From: JBBATK01 sp044228685
Lineage (GTDB): Bacteria > Bacteroidota > Ignavibacteria > Kapaibacteriales > NICIL-2
DNA: 64,000 nt
NCBI GenBank assembly: GCA_044228685.1
Contig: JBGAUL010000022.1
Coordinates: 17,118 to 81,117, forward strand
Direction: 5' to 3'
In this document: positions 44,019 to 53,444 of the stretch, piece by piece
How positions within the stretch are numbered: the first letter of the stretch is position 1
Layout: every line of letters begins with the position of its first letter
Notes under the pieces: generated by a model
Seen by the model: the letters and a program-made list of their open reading frames with translations, nothing else
What the model was told of the DNA's origin: nothing
The model's database searches: none
Translations under genes and position numbers: made by a program

Positions 44019-44582
44019 TTACTCCTTTACGCGCTCGATGTATTCGCCCGTACGGGTGTCGATGCGGATGAGTTCGCCGTCGTTCACAAAGGTTGGAACG
44101 GAGATGGTGGCGCCGGTTTCGATAGTTGCCGGTTTGAGGACGTTGTTTGCTGAATCGCCCTTAAAGCCAGGTTCGGTATAGGTGATTCTCAAGATGACGT
44201 GAGCAGGGAGCTCAACGGAGAGTGGCGTCGTTTCCTCGAAGGAAATCTGAACATCTTGGCTTTCTTTCATGAGCTTGGCTACATCGCCGACGATTTTGGC
44301 ATCGACGGTGATTTGCTCATAGGTTTCGTTCTCCATGAACACGAAGAACTCGCCGTCGCGGTAGAGATATTGGTACGGCTTGGCTTCAACACGCACGATG
44401 TCAATGGTCTCGCCGGAACGGAATCTGTTTTCCAACAGCTTGCCTGAGCGAATGACACGCAGTTTTGCCTGATAAAAGGCGCGGAGATTTCCCGGTGTGC
44501 GGTGCTCGGATTCGAGTACCTGACACAGTTCATTATTGAACTTGATGAAAATACCCGGTTTTAAGTCTGATGTCGTAGCCAT
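44019..44582 (-). CDS. efp: Translation elongation factor P
   Basis: This 187-residue protein starts at ATG 44582 (MATTSDLKPGIFIKFNNELC); upstream codons overlap the terminator and are excluded. It has the three EF-P beta domains: KOW-like residues 1-65, a middle domain (YLYRDGEFFVFMENETYEQI) and a C-terminal OB domain (GDSANNVLKPATIETGATI). EF-P helps ribosomes through polyproline stretches. The loop that carries the modified Lys or Arg in E. coli and Pseudomonas reads HRTPGNLRAFYQ here, with Asn32 at the usual site. It may head the efp-accB-accC unit. Confidence 0.93.
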   Translation of the reverse strand: MATTSDLKPGIFIKFNNELCQVLESEHRTPGNLRAFYQAKLRVIRSGKLLENRFRSGETIDIVRVEAKPYQYLYRDGEFFVFMENETYEQITVDAKIVGDVAKLMKESQDVQISFEETTPLSVELPAHVILRITYTEPGFKGDSANNVLKPATIETGATISVPTFVNDGELIRIDTRTGEYIERVKE

Positions 44583-44614
44583 TGAATTGCTAAGCGTTGG
44601 TGATGAACAAAAAC

Positions 44615-44650
44615 AAAACACGCGATTCCGTAAAGAATCGCGCGTTTTTG
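44615..44650. terminator. Terminator after tRNA-Cys
   Basis: CGCGATTC (44621-44628) and GAATCGCG (44635-44642) form a perfect stem, flanked by A-rich sequence on the left and TTTTT on the right. Read on the minus strand it terminates the tRNA-Cys transcript, just before efp. Confidence 0.8.
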
Positions 44651-44721
44651 AGGTCCCGGACGGACTCGAACCGCCGTAGGAGCTTTTGCAGAGCTCTGCA
44701 TAGCCACTTTGCTACGGGACC
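44651..44721 (-). tRNA. tRNA-Cys (GCA)
   Basis: Seventy-one bases fold as a tRNA: acceptor GGTCCCG/CGGGACC, D-arm GCA/TGC, anticodon stem GAGCT/AGCTC around loop CTGCAAA, and a T-arm with GGTTCGAGTCC. The anticodon GCA lies at 44687-44689. The discriminator base is U, as expected for tRNA-Cys. The 3' CCA is not encoded. It lies alone between the peptide transporter operon and efp. Confidence 0.93.
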
Positions 44722-44872
44722 ATGAATATTCGGAAGTCAAAAATCAAGAACACGAAAATATGTTCAGATTTTGGACTGTGCAACCCATCGCTGCTGTGCA
44801 CTTGAGTATCGGCAGCTTAGGCAGATAGTTGAAATCTTTGTTTTCTTATCTCTACTTGGTAGAATTGAGCTC

Positions 44873-45910
44873 TTAAACACGCATCATTTCGGCTGCTTTG
44901 TCGACGAATGGACATGCAACCGCACGTCCGCCATCAAGCAATTCCATTGGAGGAATTTTATCTGCACAACTTGGCTGAGCAATTGGGCAGCGCGTGCGGA
45001 AAGGACAGCCGCTCGGCTTGTTCAACGGCGTAGGAATGTCACCGGTGAGAATAATTCTCTTCTTTGTTCCCGGTACCGGATTAGGTTCAGGAACCGCTGA
45101 AATGAGAGCACGAGTGTAGGGATGCTGAGGATCGAAGTACACTTGATCGTTGGTGCCGATTTCAACCATGTTGCCGAGGTACATAACGGCAATGCGTTGG
45201 CTGATGTGGTACACTACTGACAAATCGTGGGCGATGAAGAGATAACTCATCTTGAATTCATCGCGTAAGTCTTCCATGAGGTTGATTACCTGCGCTTGCA
45301 CCGATACGTCAAGCGCGGATACCGGTTCATCGCAAATAATGAGTTCAGGGTTGGTTGCCAGCGCACGAGCAATACCAATGCGTTGACGTTGTCCACCGGA
45401 GAACTCATGCGGAAAGCGTGCCGCGTACTCCGGTTGCAAACCAACTTTTTCAAGCAACCACTCAACGCGTTCTTGAACTTCTTTTGCACCCATTTCCGGA
45501 CGATGGATTTCAAGCGGTTCAGCAACAATCTGCTTTACGCTCATACGAGCATTGAGCGACGAAAACGGATCCTGAAAAATCATCTGGATTTGCGAGCGGA
45601 AAGGTCGCATATCCTTCGTTGAAAGATTCAGAAGATTCGTCTTCTTGCCATTCTTATCATAAAGATTGATCTCGCCTTCGAGCACAACATCGTGCGACAC
45701 GTGGCGCAAAACATTGATCACAGCACGGCCGACTGTTGTTTTACCACAACCGGATTCACCAACAAGACCTAAGGTCTCGCCACGACGAATAGTAAACGAA
45801 ATACCATCAACTGCCTTTACTTCTGCAGTTCGACGTTGAAAGACACCACTGTAAACAGGAAAGTGAACTTTTAGATCCTTGACTTCGAGTAGGATTGAAT
45901 TATCACTCAT
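44873..45910 (-). CDS. Peptide ABC transporter ATP-binding protein, DppF/OppF type
   Basis: This 345-residue ATPase has Walker A GESGCGKTTVGRAV, signature FSGGQRQRIGIARAL, Walker B LIICDEPVSALDVS and an OppF-type C-terminus with a cysteine cluster (GCPFRTRCPIAQPSC) that may hold an iron-sulfur cluster. It powers peptide import with the DppD-like partner. Its start overlaps the partner's stop by 8 bases. It is the last gene of the five-gene importer operon; in E. coli the two ATPases are fused as YejF. Confidence 0.92.
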   Translation of the reverse strand: MSDNSILLEVKDLKVHFPVYSGVFQRRTAEVKAVDGISFTIRRGETLGLVGESGCGKTTVGRAVINVLRHVSHDVVLEGEINLYDKNGKKTNLLNLSTKDMRPFRSQIQMIFQDPFSSLNARMSVKQIVAEPLEIHRPEMGAKEVQERVEWLLEKVGLQPEYAARFPHEFSGGQRQRIGIARALATNPELIICDEPVSALDVSVQAQVINLMEDLRDEFKMSYLFIAHDLSVVYHISQRIAVMYLGNMVEIGTNDQVYFDPQHPYTRALISAVPEPNPVPGTKKRIILTGDIPTPLNKPSGCPFRTRCPIAQPSCADKIPPMELLDGGRAVACPFVDKAAEMMRV

Positions 45911-46916
45911 GCACTCTCGCTCCTTCCATTTCTGGCGTTACCTTGTGACATCTTACAAAATGATCTGGGAGAATCTCAATCAACGGCGGTTCCTGTTGCT
46001 CACAAATGTCGATCTTCTCAGTACAGCGAGTACAGAATTTGCAGCCTGTTGGTAGGTTCATGATACTGGGTACATTGCCCGGAATAGCTTGCAGGCGCGC
46101 ATGACGCACATGCTCATCTTCAGGACGCGGAATAGAACCCATCAATCCGCGCGTATATGGATGCAATGGTTTTGCAAAGAGCTCATGCACATTTGCAATC
46201 TCTTGGATTTTTCCTCCGTACATCACGATCACGCGCTGGCAGGTTTCTGCAACTACCGCCAAGTCGTGAGTGATCAACAAAATCGCGGCTTCTTTGCGAC
46301 GATCTTTTAGCTCAAGCATCAAGTCAATAATCTGCGCCTGAATCGTAACATCCAAAGCCGTTGTTGGCTCATCGGCTATCAACAATGCAGGATTGCATGC
46401 GAGTGCGATCGCAATCATCACACGTTGTCGCATACCACCTGAGAACTGGTGAGGGTAATCGTTAACGCGCTTTTCCGGATCAGGGATGCCTACAAGACGC
46501 AGCATTTCGACGGCTCGCTCGTTTGCCGACTTCTCGTCGAGACCTTCATGGACCATGAGCACTTCTGCTATCTGCATTCCAACGCGGAAAACAGGATTCA
46601 GCGAAGTCATCGGTTCTTGGAAAATCATCGCGATCTGCTTGCCACGAATCTTATACATCTCTTCGTAGCTCAAGCCGACAATATCCGTTCCTTGAAACAT
46701 GATGGAGCCACCCATGATACGTCCGGGAGGATCAGGGATGAGTTTCATCAGAGACAATGCGGTGACTGACTTACCTGAGCCTGACTCACCTACGATACCA
46801 AGAACTTCACCTTTGTAGATATCAAAGCTGACGCCGTCGACGGCTTTAGCCCACGTACCTTCAATATTAAAGTAGGTCTTAAGATTTTGAATTTCGAGCA
46901 GTTTCTCGTGCATCAT
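45903..46916 (-). CDS. Peptide ABC transporter ATP-binding protein, DppD/OppD type
   Basis: This 337-residue ATPase has Walker A GESGSGKSVTALSL, Q-loop FQEPMTSLNPVFR, signature FSGGMRQRVMIAIAL, Walker B LLIADEPTTALDVT and the C-terminal Cys cluster (GCKFCTRCTEKIDIC). It pairs with the DppF-like ATPase, whose start it overlaps. The operon order SBP-B-E-D-F fits a single importer. Confidence 0.92.
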   Translation of the reverse strand: MMHEKLLEIQNLKTYFNIEGTWAKAVDGVSFDIYKGEVLGIVGESGSGKSVTALSLMKLIPDPPGRIMGGSIMFQGTDIVGLSYEEMYKIRGKQIAMIFQEPMTSLNPVFRVGMQIAEVLMVHEGLDEKSANERAVEMLRLVGIPDPEKRVNDYPHQFSGGMRQRVMIAIALACNPALLIADEPTTALDVTIQAQIIDLMLELKDRRKEAAILLITHDLAVVAETCQRVIVMYGGKIQEIANVHELFAKPLHPYTRGLMGSIPRPEDEHVRHARLQAIPGNVPSIMNLPTGCKFCTRCTEKIDICEQQEPPLIEILPDHFVRCHKVTPEMEGARVHE

Positions 46917-46949
46917 GAATACACTTTCGTAATATCAAGCAACTGAGTG

Positions 46950-48089
46950 TTAGCGCAGTCTGCTGAATGTTTTAGGATCAAATGCTTCTCGTACTGATTC
47001 ACCAATAAAAACGACAAGAAGCAGTGTTAAGAACATGGCACCTAGAGGTACAAGCACCATCCACCAATAACCACTTGTGATTTCACGAAGTCCTACGCCT
47101 ACCATTTCACCCCAACTTGGCGTCGGTGGTGCAAGACCAAAGCCCAAGAACTCTAGACTTACCAAGGCGGAAATACCTCCCACAATGGCAAATGGGAAAA
47201 ATGTGATGATAGGAACCAGTGTGTTTGGTAGGATATGCTTAGTTATTATGGACCACGTCGGTACGCCAATTGAAACTGCAGCCGCTACGTAGTCACGTGT
47301 CTTTTCACGGTAGTATTGTGCTCTCATCTGCGCTGCAATGGAAATCCACGCAAAGCTTGAAAGTAGCACTACCAAAAGCATGAAGCTGGGGTTGAAAATC
47401 GCGACTAGAATAATGATCAAGAACAAGAAGGGCAGCGTCTGCCAAATCTCAATAAAGCGCTGCATGATTAAGTCGAATTTGCCTCCAAAGTAGCCCATAC
47501 TCGCGCCTAAAGGAACGCCGATAACGTACTCCAGCAGTGCAACTAACAGTGCAAACGAGAGTGAAATCTGGAAGCCGTAAGCCATACGAGCGAAGACGTC
47601 TCGTCCACGATCATCAGTCCCGAGAGGTCGAGGTAAAGAGTTGTTCTTTGTTGCAAATGGAGCACAGTAGGGTTCGTTTCCGGGAACAGAAATATCCTCA
47701 ATTGGACTATAAGGATAGATTGGCATGATCACAGTATTGGATCCGCTCTCGGATGAAAACTGACGTCGTAAATCTCGATACAAGCACTCAGCTTTGTTCC
47801 CGCTCTGCCCTAACTGTTCACCACTGATAAAAGGTGAGCCAGCTATGGGACCAACAAATGGTAGGTCCAAGAGGTCTCGTACAGCAGGGAAGTAAGAATT
47901 GCCATTGTAGCTTACGTACAATGCTTTGTTGTTGATAAAGAGAGGTAGAAAAAAAGACAGTACATACAAACCGCTTAGGATGATCAGTGACCAGTATCCG
48001 CGCTTGATTGTCCTGAATTTTCTCCACCGACGTTGATTGATAGTCAGGATCTGCTGACCACCTGTAGTCGACTTCTTTTCTTTAGCCAT
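46950..48089 (-). CDS. Peptide ABC transporter permease, YejE/DppC type
   Basis: This 379-residue permease starts with LTINQRRWRKFRTIKRGYWS, then a membrane segment and a long periplasmic stretch with YVSYNGNSYFPAVRD, both YejE-like features. The transmembrane core carries LGTDDRGRDVFARMAYGFQI and the EAA loop (AAAVSIGVPTWSIITKHILP), and it ends ESVREAFDPKTFSRLR. It forms the channel with the YejB-like permease. The gene lies 40 bases after the yejB-like stop codon. Confidence 0.9.
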   Translation of the reverse strand: MAKEKKSTTGGQQILTINQRRWRKFRTIKRGYWSLIILSGLYVLSFFLPLFINNKALYVSYNGNSYFPAVRDLLDLPFVGPIAGSPFISGEQLGQSGNKAECLYRDLRRQFSSESGSNTVIMPIYPYSPIEDISVPGNEPYCAPFATKNNSLPRPLGTDDRGRDVFARMAYGFQISLSFALLVALLEYVIGVPLGASMGYFGGKFDLIMQRFIEIWQTLPFLFLIIILVAIFNPSFMLLVVLLSSFAWISIAAQMRAQYYREKTRDYVAAAVSIGVPTWSIITKHILPNTLVPIITFFPFAIVGGISALVSLEFLGFGLAPPTPSWGEMVGVGLREITSGYWWMVLVPLGAMFLTLLLVVFIGESVREAFDPKTFSRLR

Positions 48090-48129
48090 AGTATAGACAC
48101 CTAATGATTCTGCGAGAGCAGTTCAAGTA

Positions 48130-49365
48130 CTACTTGTAACGAATTCGTGGATCTATCAGTGAAACCACTAAGTCAGAAATAATAGATCCGATAAGAGTAA
48201 TGACAACCGTAATCACTGTAAAGCAAAACACGATTGGATAATCTCGCGAGACAATTGCCTCGAAAGAAAGTTTGCCAATTCCATCGATGTTGAATACTGA
48301 CTCAATGAGATATGAGCCGGCAATAAGAATCGAAATAAGGTAGCCAATGCCCGCAGCAATCGGAATGATCGAGTTGCGCATTGCATGCAGCCAAATCACT
48401 CTCTGCTCACGAATACCTTTGGCAAAGGCTGTACGCACGTAGTCCTGCGATAGGTTCTCCAACAGCGAGTTCTTCATGAGCATTGTTAGTGTCGCAAATC
48501 CTCCAAGCGAGTACGACACGAGTGGCAACACAAAGTGGCTGGCGCGGTCCATGACTTTCTCAAAGAAGTTCAGCTCCGAATACATCTTATCCTGAAATCC
48601 TCCGAGGGGGAACCATGGTAAGAAGTTGTTCGTGCATAGCACCACCACCAATACTGCACCCAAAGCCCACCCAGGAACTGAGTAGGCTACGAATACAATA
48701 GAGGAACTTGCTAAATCAAATCGTGAGTTGTGTCCCAGTGCCTTTTGAATGCCGAGGTAAACACAAACGATGTAACTGAGAATGAGACTGATTAGACCGA
48801 ACTGGATTGAGACCGGCATCCGATCTTTTACCAACTCGAGAACAGGTTTGCGATAGGTATAGGACTTGCCAAAATTCCCGGTTAGAATACCACTGTACTC
48901 TTTGCGGAAAATGTGGTACTTGACTTGACCGCTGTCATTGGTTGTTTCTCCGACATTCCATCCATGGACTTCAACTGATGGGTTGTCTGCGTCGACTATG
49001 CGCCAACCCGATCCTGCTCTAGAAACGACGACACTTTTACCGTCGCCAATAAGTCGGCGCGTATCGGGAACAAAACCATAGGTATCTGATTCTCGTTCCC
49101 AAACACCTAACCAAATGAGATAGCGTACAACGATTGGTTTATCAAAACCATAAAATCGCTTTAGTTCATCCAACGCCTCAGCTGGAAGAGATTGTCCTTG
49201 AACATTGGTGGCTCCGCCGCCTTCAGTGCTTCCGCGCTTAAGGGCCATCAGTTGTTGCTCAAGTGGTCCACCCGGTGCAAGCTGGACAATTGTAAAGACT
49301 ACCAAAGTACATCCCAAGAACGTTGGAATGATCAACAGTATACGTCGAATGAAATACGAGAACAT
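48130..49365 (-). CDS. Peptide ABC transporter permease, YejB/DppB type
   Basis: This 411-residue permease starts RRILLIIPTFLGCTLVVFT with QLAPGGPLEQQ, the YejB/DppB hallmark. A periplasmic insertion of about 140 residues lies between the first membrane segment and the core (LTGNFGKSYTYRKPVLELV begins the core). The EAA loop is RTAFAKGIREQRVIWLHAMR and the end is LIDPRIRYK. The insertion makes it somewhat longer than the E. coli YejB I remember. Second gene of the operon. Confidence 0.9.
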   Translation of the reverse strand: MFSYFIRRILLIIPTFLGCTLVVFTIVQLAPGGPLEQQLMALKRGSTEGGGATNVQGQSLPAEALDELKRFYGFDKPIVVRYLIWLGVWERESDTYGFVPDTRRLIGDGKSVVVSRAGSGWRIVDADNPSVEVHGWNVGETTNDSGQVKYHIFRKEYSGILTGNFGKSYTYRKPVLELVKDRMPVSIQFGLISLILSYIVCVYLGIQKALGHNSRFDLASSSIVFVAYSVPGWALGAVLVVVLCTNNFLPWFPLGGFQDKMYSELNFFEKVMDRASHFVLPLVSYSLGGFATLTMLMKNSLLENLSQDYVRTAFAKGIREQRVIWLHAMRNSIIPIAAGIGYLISILIAGSYLIESVFNIDGIGKLSFEAIVSRDYPIVFCFTVITVVITLIGSIISDLVVSLIDPRIRYK

Positions 49366-49423
49366 AGCAGCAGAATTCCTTGTTACGAAAACTGAAAACG
49401 ATCGAAGTGATTACACCAGCGAA

Positions 49424-51373
49424 CTAGTCCTTAAGTGTCTTCCAGAATCTGTTCTCTTGAATATCCTTAGGACCAGGAACATCAGCCTTTTTAGCCTTTG
49501 CTTCCTCAATCGCTGCAACCTTCTCAGGATCGTACCACCATGTCATCGCAATGTATCGATACATGTATGACAACTGCATGTATCGTGGAGCTACGTACTC
49601 AGGCATTCCAAATTTGTCCCAATAAGCAAAACGAATACCTTTAGGATTCCACTCCATCATGTTGAAGTGCATCGAATAGGTTATGCTATCGATTTCACGA
49701 ATAATCTTGATTTGATCCTTAACCTCAAATGCGCGATCATATGCATCAAGCAATTCATCGATACGTGCGTTCTTCACTCCTTGGATATTGTTGTTGTTCG
49801 TCTTATCAGCAAGGCTTGACTTCAGCGAAGTCTCCGGATTCGGTGGTTGCAAACCACCGTAACCAAAGTGAAATACCTCAAAGTTGCGAGCATCAATGTT
49901 CTTGATGGTTGTTGGCCAGTCCTCAAACTTGATCTGCATATCAATTCCTGCTTTACGAAGCTCCTGCTGCGTTGGCGTTACAAATCGCTCGATCGGTTTT
50001 GTGATCGCTAACTCAATGCGCAAAAGCTTGCCATTCTTGGTGCGAATACCATCAGAGTTGCGACTTGTCCAACCGGCTTCGTCCAACAACTTGTTGGCGA
50101 GTTCAGGGTTGTAATCAATCTTTTCAAGATTCGGATTCTCATACACACTGTTTGGATATTCCGAATCAAAGGGCTCATACTCGTTGTAGAGTAGCTTTTC
50201 AATGATCTGCTTGCGAGGAACTAAATGTGAGAATGCAAGACGAACGCGAATGTCGTTCCAAGGTTCCTTTCTCATGTTGAACGCGTATCCTGCGGTACCC
50301 ATAGGAGCACTGTTGAATACTCTCATTCTCTTGATCCAGCCATGCTGAAGAGCTTCATAATTGACGTCCTTGATCCACTTCTCGGTCGTGGCCATACTAA
50401 AGCGGAAAGCATCTCCTTCACCGTTCTTGAACTTCTCATACTGAAGCGTTGGATTATCGCGAACGATTTCATAAACCAGACGATCAAAGTTTCCCGTGTA
50501 CTTCGACATTGGGTTGTCCTTGTCCCAATAGTCAGCACGGCGTGTTAGTACATACTGTACACCGTCCTTGATGTCTTGTTCAAGCAAAATGTAAGAGCCT
50601 GAACCAGCCGGCATTTTGTAGTTGTATTTCTCCAAATACTCACGACCTGTGAGCTTGCCAATCTCGTGCGCCGGTTGGATGAGCAGTGATCCGGCGAAGT
50701 ACAAAAGGTTTCTGAAGTTCAGTGATTTTGTCTTGACTTGAACAATGTACTTTGACAACGCTACTGGCTCCTCAAACTTCGAATACACAACCTGTGCGGA
50801 AGGCTCGAGAATAGTTTCGTCCATCATTAATTTGAATGACGCAATGACATCTGCTGAGGTAACCGGCATACCGTCCGAGAAGCGAGCGTTTGGATTCAAT
50901 CTGAAAGTGAAGGTCATCTTGTCCTCCGAAATCTTCCAGTGCGAAGCAAGAGAAGGAACCCACTCACGTGTGACAGGATGCTCACCTAAAAGGGTTTCAT
51001 AAACCAAGGACTTGACGTCTTGATTGTAGACGGATGAAGAATTCTGACCTTCTGGACGAAATGTTGCAGGAAATTGATCTGCGACGATTCTAAACTCTCC
51101 TCCTTTGACCGCTCTTGGATCGCCGAAGTACTTCATCTCTTCTTGCTTTGGTACGTAGGTCAAAAAGCCCATTTTCTCGGCTACTTTTTCGAATCCATTT
51201 CCACCGAGAGAATCCGGCACACTTGCATCAGCACCTGGTGGAGTATCTACTTTATGCCAGAGCGAAAAATTATTCGAATTGCTTGGTGGCATCTTGTACT
51301 CTTTGTGCTTGTTGCAGTTGGTGAAAACAGCTACAGAGAGAACTACCAGGAGTAGTGTGCGAACTGTACGCAT
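49424..51373 (-). CDS. Peptide-binding lipoprotein, YejA-like (SBP family 5)
   Basis: This 649-residue protein has a lipoprotein signal (VAVFTNCNKHK). The solute-binding family 5 pattern runs through: KGGEFRIVADQFPATFRPEG, YETLLGEHPVTREWVPSLAS, FTFRLNPNARFSDGMPVTSA, AFNMRKEPWNDIRVRLAFSH and YNPELANKLLDEAGW. The layout with a large N-terminal extension and the order with YejB- and YejE-like permeases point to a YejA-type binder of oligopeptides. It is anchored to a membrane rather than free. It leads the importer operon. Confidence 0.9.
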   Translation of the reverse strand: MRTVRTLLLVVLSVAVFTNCNKHKEYKMPPSNSNNFSLWHKVDTPPGADASVPDSLGGNGFEKVAEKMGFLTYVPKQEEMKYFGDPRAVKGGEFRIVADQFPATFRPEGQNSSSVYNQDVKSLVYETLLGEHPVTREWVPSLASHWKISEDKMTFTFRLNPNARFSDGMPVTSADVIASFKLMMDETILEPSAQVVYSKFEEPVALSKYIVQVKTKSLNFRNLLYFAGSLLIQPAHEIGKLTGREYLEKYNYKMPAGSGSYILLEQDIKDGVQYVLTRRADYWDKDNPMSKYTGNFDRLVYEIVRDNPTLQYEKFKNGEGDAFRFSMATTEKWIKDVNYEALQHGWIKRMRVFNSAPMGTAGYAFNMRKEPWNDIRVRLAFSHLVPRKQIIEKLLYNEYEPFDSEYPNSVYENPNLEKIDYNPELANKLLDEAGWTSRNSDGIRTKNGKLLRIELAITKPIERFVTPTQQELRKAGIDMQIKFEDWPTTIKNIDARNFEVFHFGYGGLQPPNPETSLKSSLADKTNNNNIQGVKNARIDELLDAYDRAFEVKDQIKIIREIDSITYSMHFNMMEWNPKGIRFAYWDKFGMPEYVAPRYMQLSYMYRYIAMTWWYDPEKVAAIEEAKAKKADVPGPKDIQENRFWKTLKD

Positions 51374-51569
51374 TGCGCCTTCCTATGATGATGAATGAAG
51401 TGGTTAGAGTTTCATGTGGTTTCGAGATATCATGCGTTTTGACTCCCCAAGAATCAGCATGAAGTGTTTCAAAATAACACGGCGATACCTCCTTTACTAA
51501 CAAAATAATTTGATCGAATGGGGGGATATTGTCATGATATTTTTGTATCTCAACCCATCGACAACATCC

Positions 51570-52493
51570 ATGATCACCTACAAGCCCGAAGAAATTTCTC
51601 ATCGCGACTTTCACCAGATTCTTCTGAGCGTCGTATCGCCTCGTCCAATTGCTTTTGTCAGCTCCATGGACTCAGATGGACGCCTAAACTTGGCACCCTT
51701 CAGTTTCTTTAATGCCTATGCTTCTAAGCCTCCGGTCGTGGCTATTGGTCCGGCTATAGCCGCCGCAAGTGGCAGAGAAAAGGATACCTTGCTGAATATT
51801 CTGCAAACAGGAGAATGCACGATATCTACGGTGAGCTATTCTTTTGTTCAGCAAATGAATCTCACGGCTAGTGATTATCCCAAAGGAGTGGACGAATTCA
51901 CGAAGTCCGGACTGCATCCGGTCGCCTCTGACCTGGTTCGACCTCCCTACGTGGCCGAGTCACCGTGTAGTATGGAGTGTCAGTTGATCCGCAATATCGA
52001 GTTGTTCAGAGAAGAAGGCGGAAACGGCAACATCATGCTGCTCAAAGTCTTACGTATACATGCGCGCGAAGAAGCACACACCGATGGACGTCTAGACCCT
52101 CGCCGAATGGACCTCGTTGGTCGCATGGGATATACATGGTACACTCATGTAAAAGCTGAGGATTGTTTTCAAACAGCCCAACCAAAAGTCCATTGTATGG
52201 GTATGGACGCACTACCCAATGCTATTCGCACCAGCACAGTCTTGAATGGCAATCAACTAGCCCGGCTTGCCTCGCTCGCAGCTATTCCTGAACTGAAAGC
52301 GGACTTCACGCCTGGCGCACTTGTGGATTCGATGAAATTTGATGTAATAGGAAATGGAGATGCTCAAAGTTTGTTTGAGTCGCTCGTATCGTCGGGCACA
52401 ACAGACCCTGCTGTCGTTCATCGTTGTGCCGGATTATTGCTTGATGACAACAGAATAGAGGAAGCCTGGCAATTACTGCAGTATTTTGCGTAA
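51570..52493 (+). CDS. Flavin reductase-like FMN-binding protein
   Basis: This 307-residue protein from ATG 51570 (20 further codons are open upstream) begins with the flavin reductase-like fold: HQILLSVVSPRPIAFVSSMD, LNLAPFSFFNAYASKPPVV, AIGPAIAAASGREKDTLLNI, ECTISTVSYSFVQQMNLT. These bind FMN as dimers and serve as reductases or monooxygenase partners; the specific role is unknown. The last 100 residues are helical and outside the core domain. It is divergent from the importer operon. Confidence 0.85.
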   Translation: MITYKPEEISHRDFHQILLSVVSPRPIAFVSSMDSDGRLNLAPFSFFNAYASKPPVVAIGPAIAAASGREKDTLLNILQTGECTISTVSYSFVQQMNLTASDYPKGVDEFTKSGLHPVASDLVRPPYVAESPCSMECQLIRNIELFREEGGNGNIMLLKVLRIHAREEAHTDGRLDPRRMDLVGRMGYTWYTHVKAEDCFQTAQPKVHCMGMDALPNAIRTSTVLNGNQLARLASLAAIPELKADFTPGALVDSMKFDVIGNGDAQSLFESLVSSGTTDPAVVHRCAGLLLDDNRIEEAWQLLQYFA

Positions 52494-52601
52494 TTAGCTG
52501 GTACGGTTGCGAAGGTCTGAAGCAAAGTCGTGACTGTACCTCAGTGTGAAACATCACCTGTCCGTGCTCGTAGTGTTGGGGATACTAATAAGGAGTATGA
52601 A

Positions 52602-53312
52602 ATGAATTCACGAATCTGGCTAGGCGTCTTTCTTATCGTCATAGGCATAGGTTTTTTACTCGAGCAACTTAGTGGATGGCCTTTTAGCGACTTTTTCCAT
52701 GTTTGGTGGCCCGCGATACTCGTCGTAGCCGGTGTAGCGCAAATCGTCAATCGACCTAACAAGTTGATGGGTGGATTGTTTATGATCGGCCTGGGAGGTC
52801 TGCTTATCGCTAACCACCTTACCGGTACAGACTTCTGGTCAACTGCCTTGCCTCTTGGTTTGATTCTCTTTGGAATCGGCTTTCTTCTCCGTGATCGCGA
52901 TGGCGGACTCAACGTCCAAGTCAAACGCACCTTTGTAATTGGTCAAAATTCTCGCGAAGGCACGGACATTGACGACGAGGTCATCAATGTATCAGCAGTG
53001 TTCAGCAGTACGAATCATCGCGTTCAGACCAATAAATTCCGCGGAGGCAAGGTTAGCTCGCTATTCGGCGGAGTTGAACTTGACCTGCGCATGGCTCAAA
53101 TGGCGAGCACAGAAGCATCATTGGATATCGATTGTACTTTCGGCGGCGTTGAAATCAAGGTTCCGCAATCCTGGCAAGTCGTCGTGATTGGCTCGCCAAT
53201 ATTCGGTGGTGTTGAAAATGATACACTCGTTACAGGACAACACGTTGAATCGCCGCACGTTCTTACATGTCGTGTGTCTGTGGCGTTTGGAGGACTGGAG
53301 ATCAAGAACTAG
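52602..53312 (+). CDS. LiaF-like membrane protein (DUF5668 plus LiaF C-terminal domain)
   Basis: This 236-residue protein starts at ATG 52602 after AATAAGGAGTATGAA. The N-terminus has three to four membrane segments (LGVFLIVIGIGFLLEQLSGW, WWPAILVVAGVAQIV, LFMIGLGGLLIANHL). The C-terminal half is a beta-helix-like LiaF domain (SSLFGGVELDLRMAQM, CTFGGVEIKVPQSWQVVV, VSVAFGGLEIKN). Relatives in Bacillus sense cell-wall stress through LiaFSR; here no liaR or liaS is adjacent, so the role is open. Confidence 0.8.
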   Translation: MNSRIWLGVFLIVIGIGFLLEQLSGWPFSDFFHVWWPAILVVAGVAQIVNRPNKLMGGLFMIGLGGLLIANHLTGTDFWSTALPLGLILFGIGFLLRDRDGGLNVQVKRTFVIGQNSREGTDIDDEVINVSAVFSSTNHRVQTNKFRGGKVSSLFGGVELDLRMAQMASTEASLDIDCTFGGVEIKVPQSWQVVVIGSPIFGGVENDTLVTGQHVESPHVLTCRVSVAFGGLEIKN

Positions 53313-53370
53313 GTCGAAACTCTGATCTGAGAAGTCGCCATAACTCAGAATCTTGAGCAGTAAAAGCTGT

Positions 53371-53405
53371 ACGGTCTTGTACAAATGATGTACAAGACCG
53401 TTTTT
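53371..53405 (+). terminator. Terminator of the LiaF-like gene
   Basis: CGGTCTTGTAC (53372-53382) and GTACAAGACCG (53390-53400) form a perfect 11-base stem, followed by TTTTT. Confidence 0.9.
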
Positions 53406-53444
53406 GTTTGAGCCATAGTTTTGTTGTGATAATCAGAAACAACC

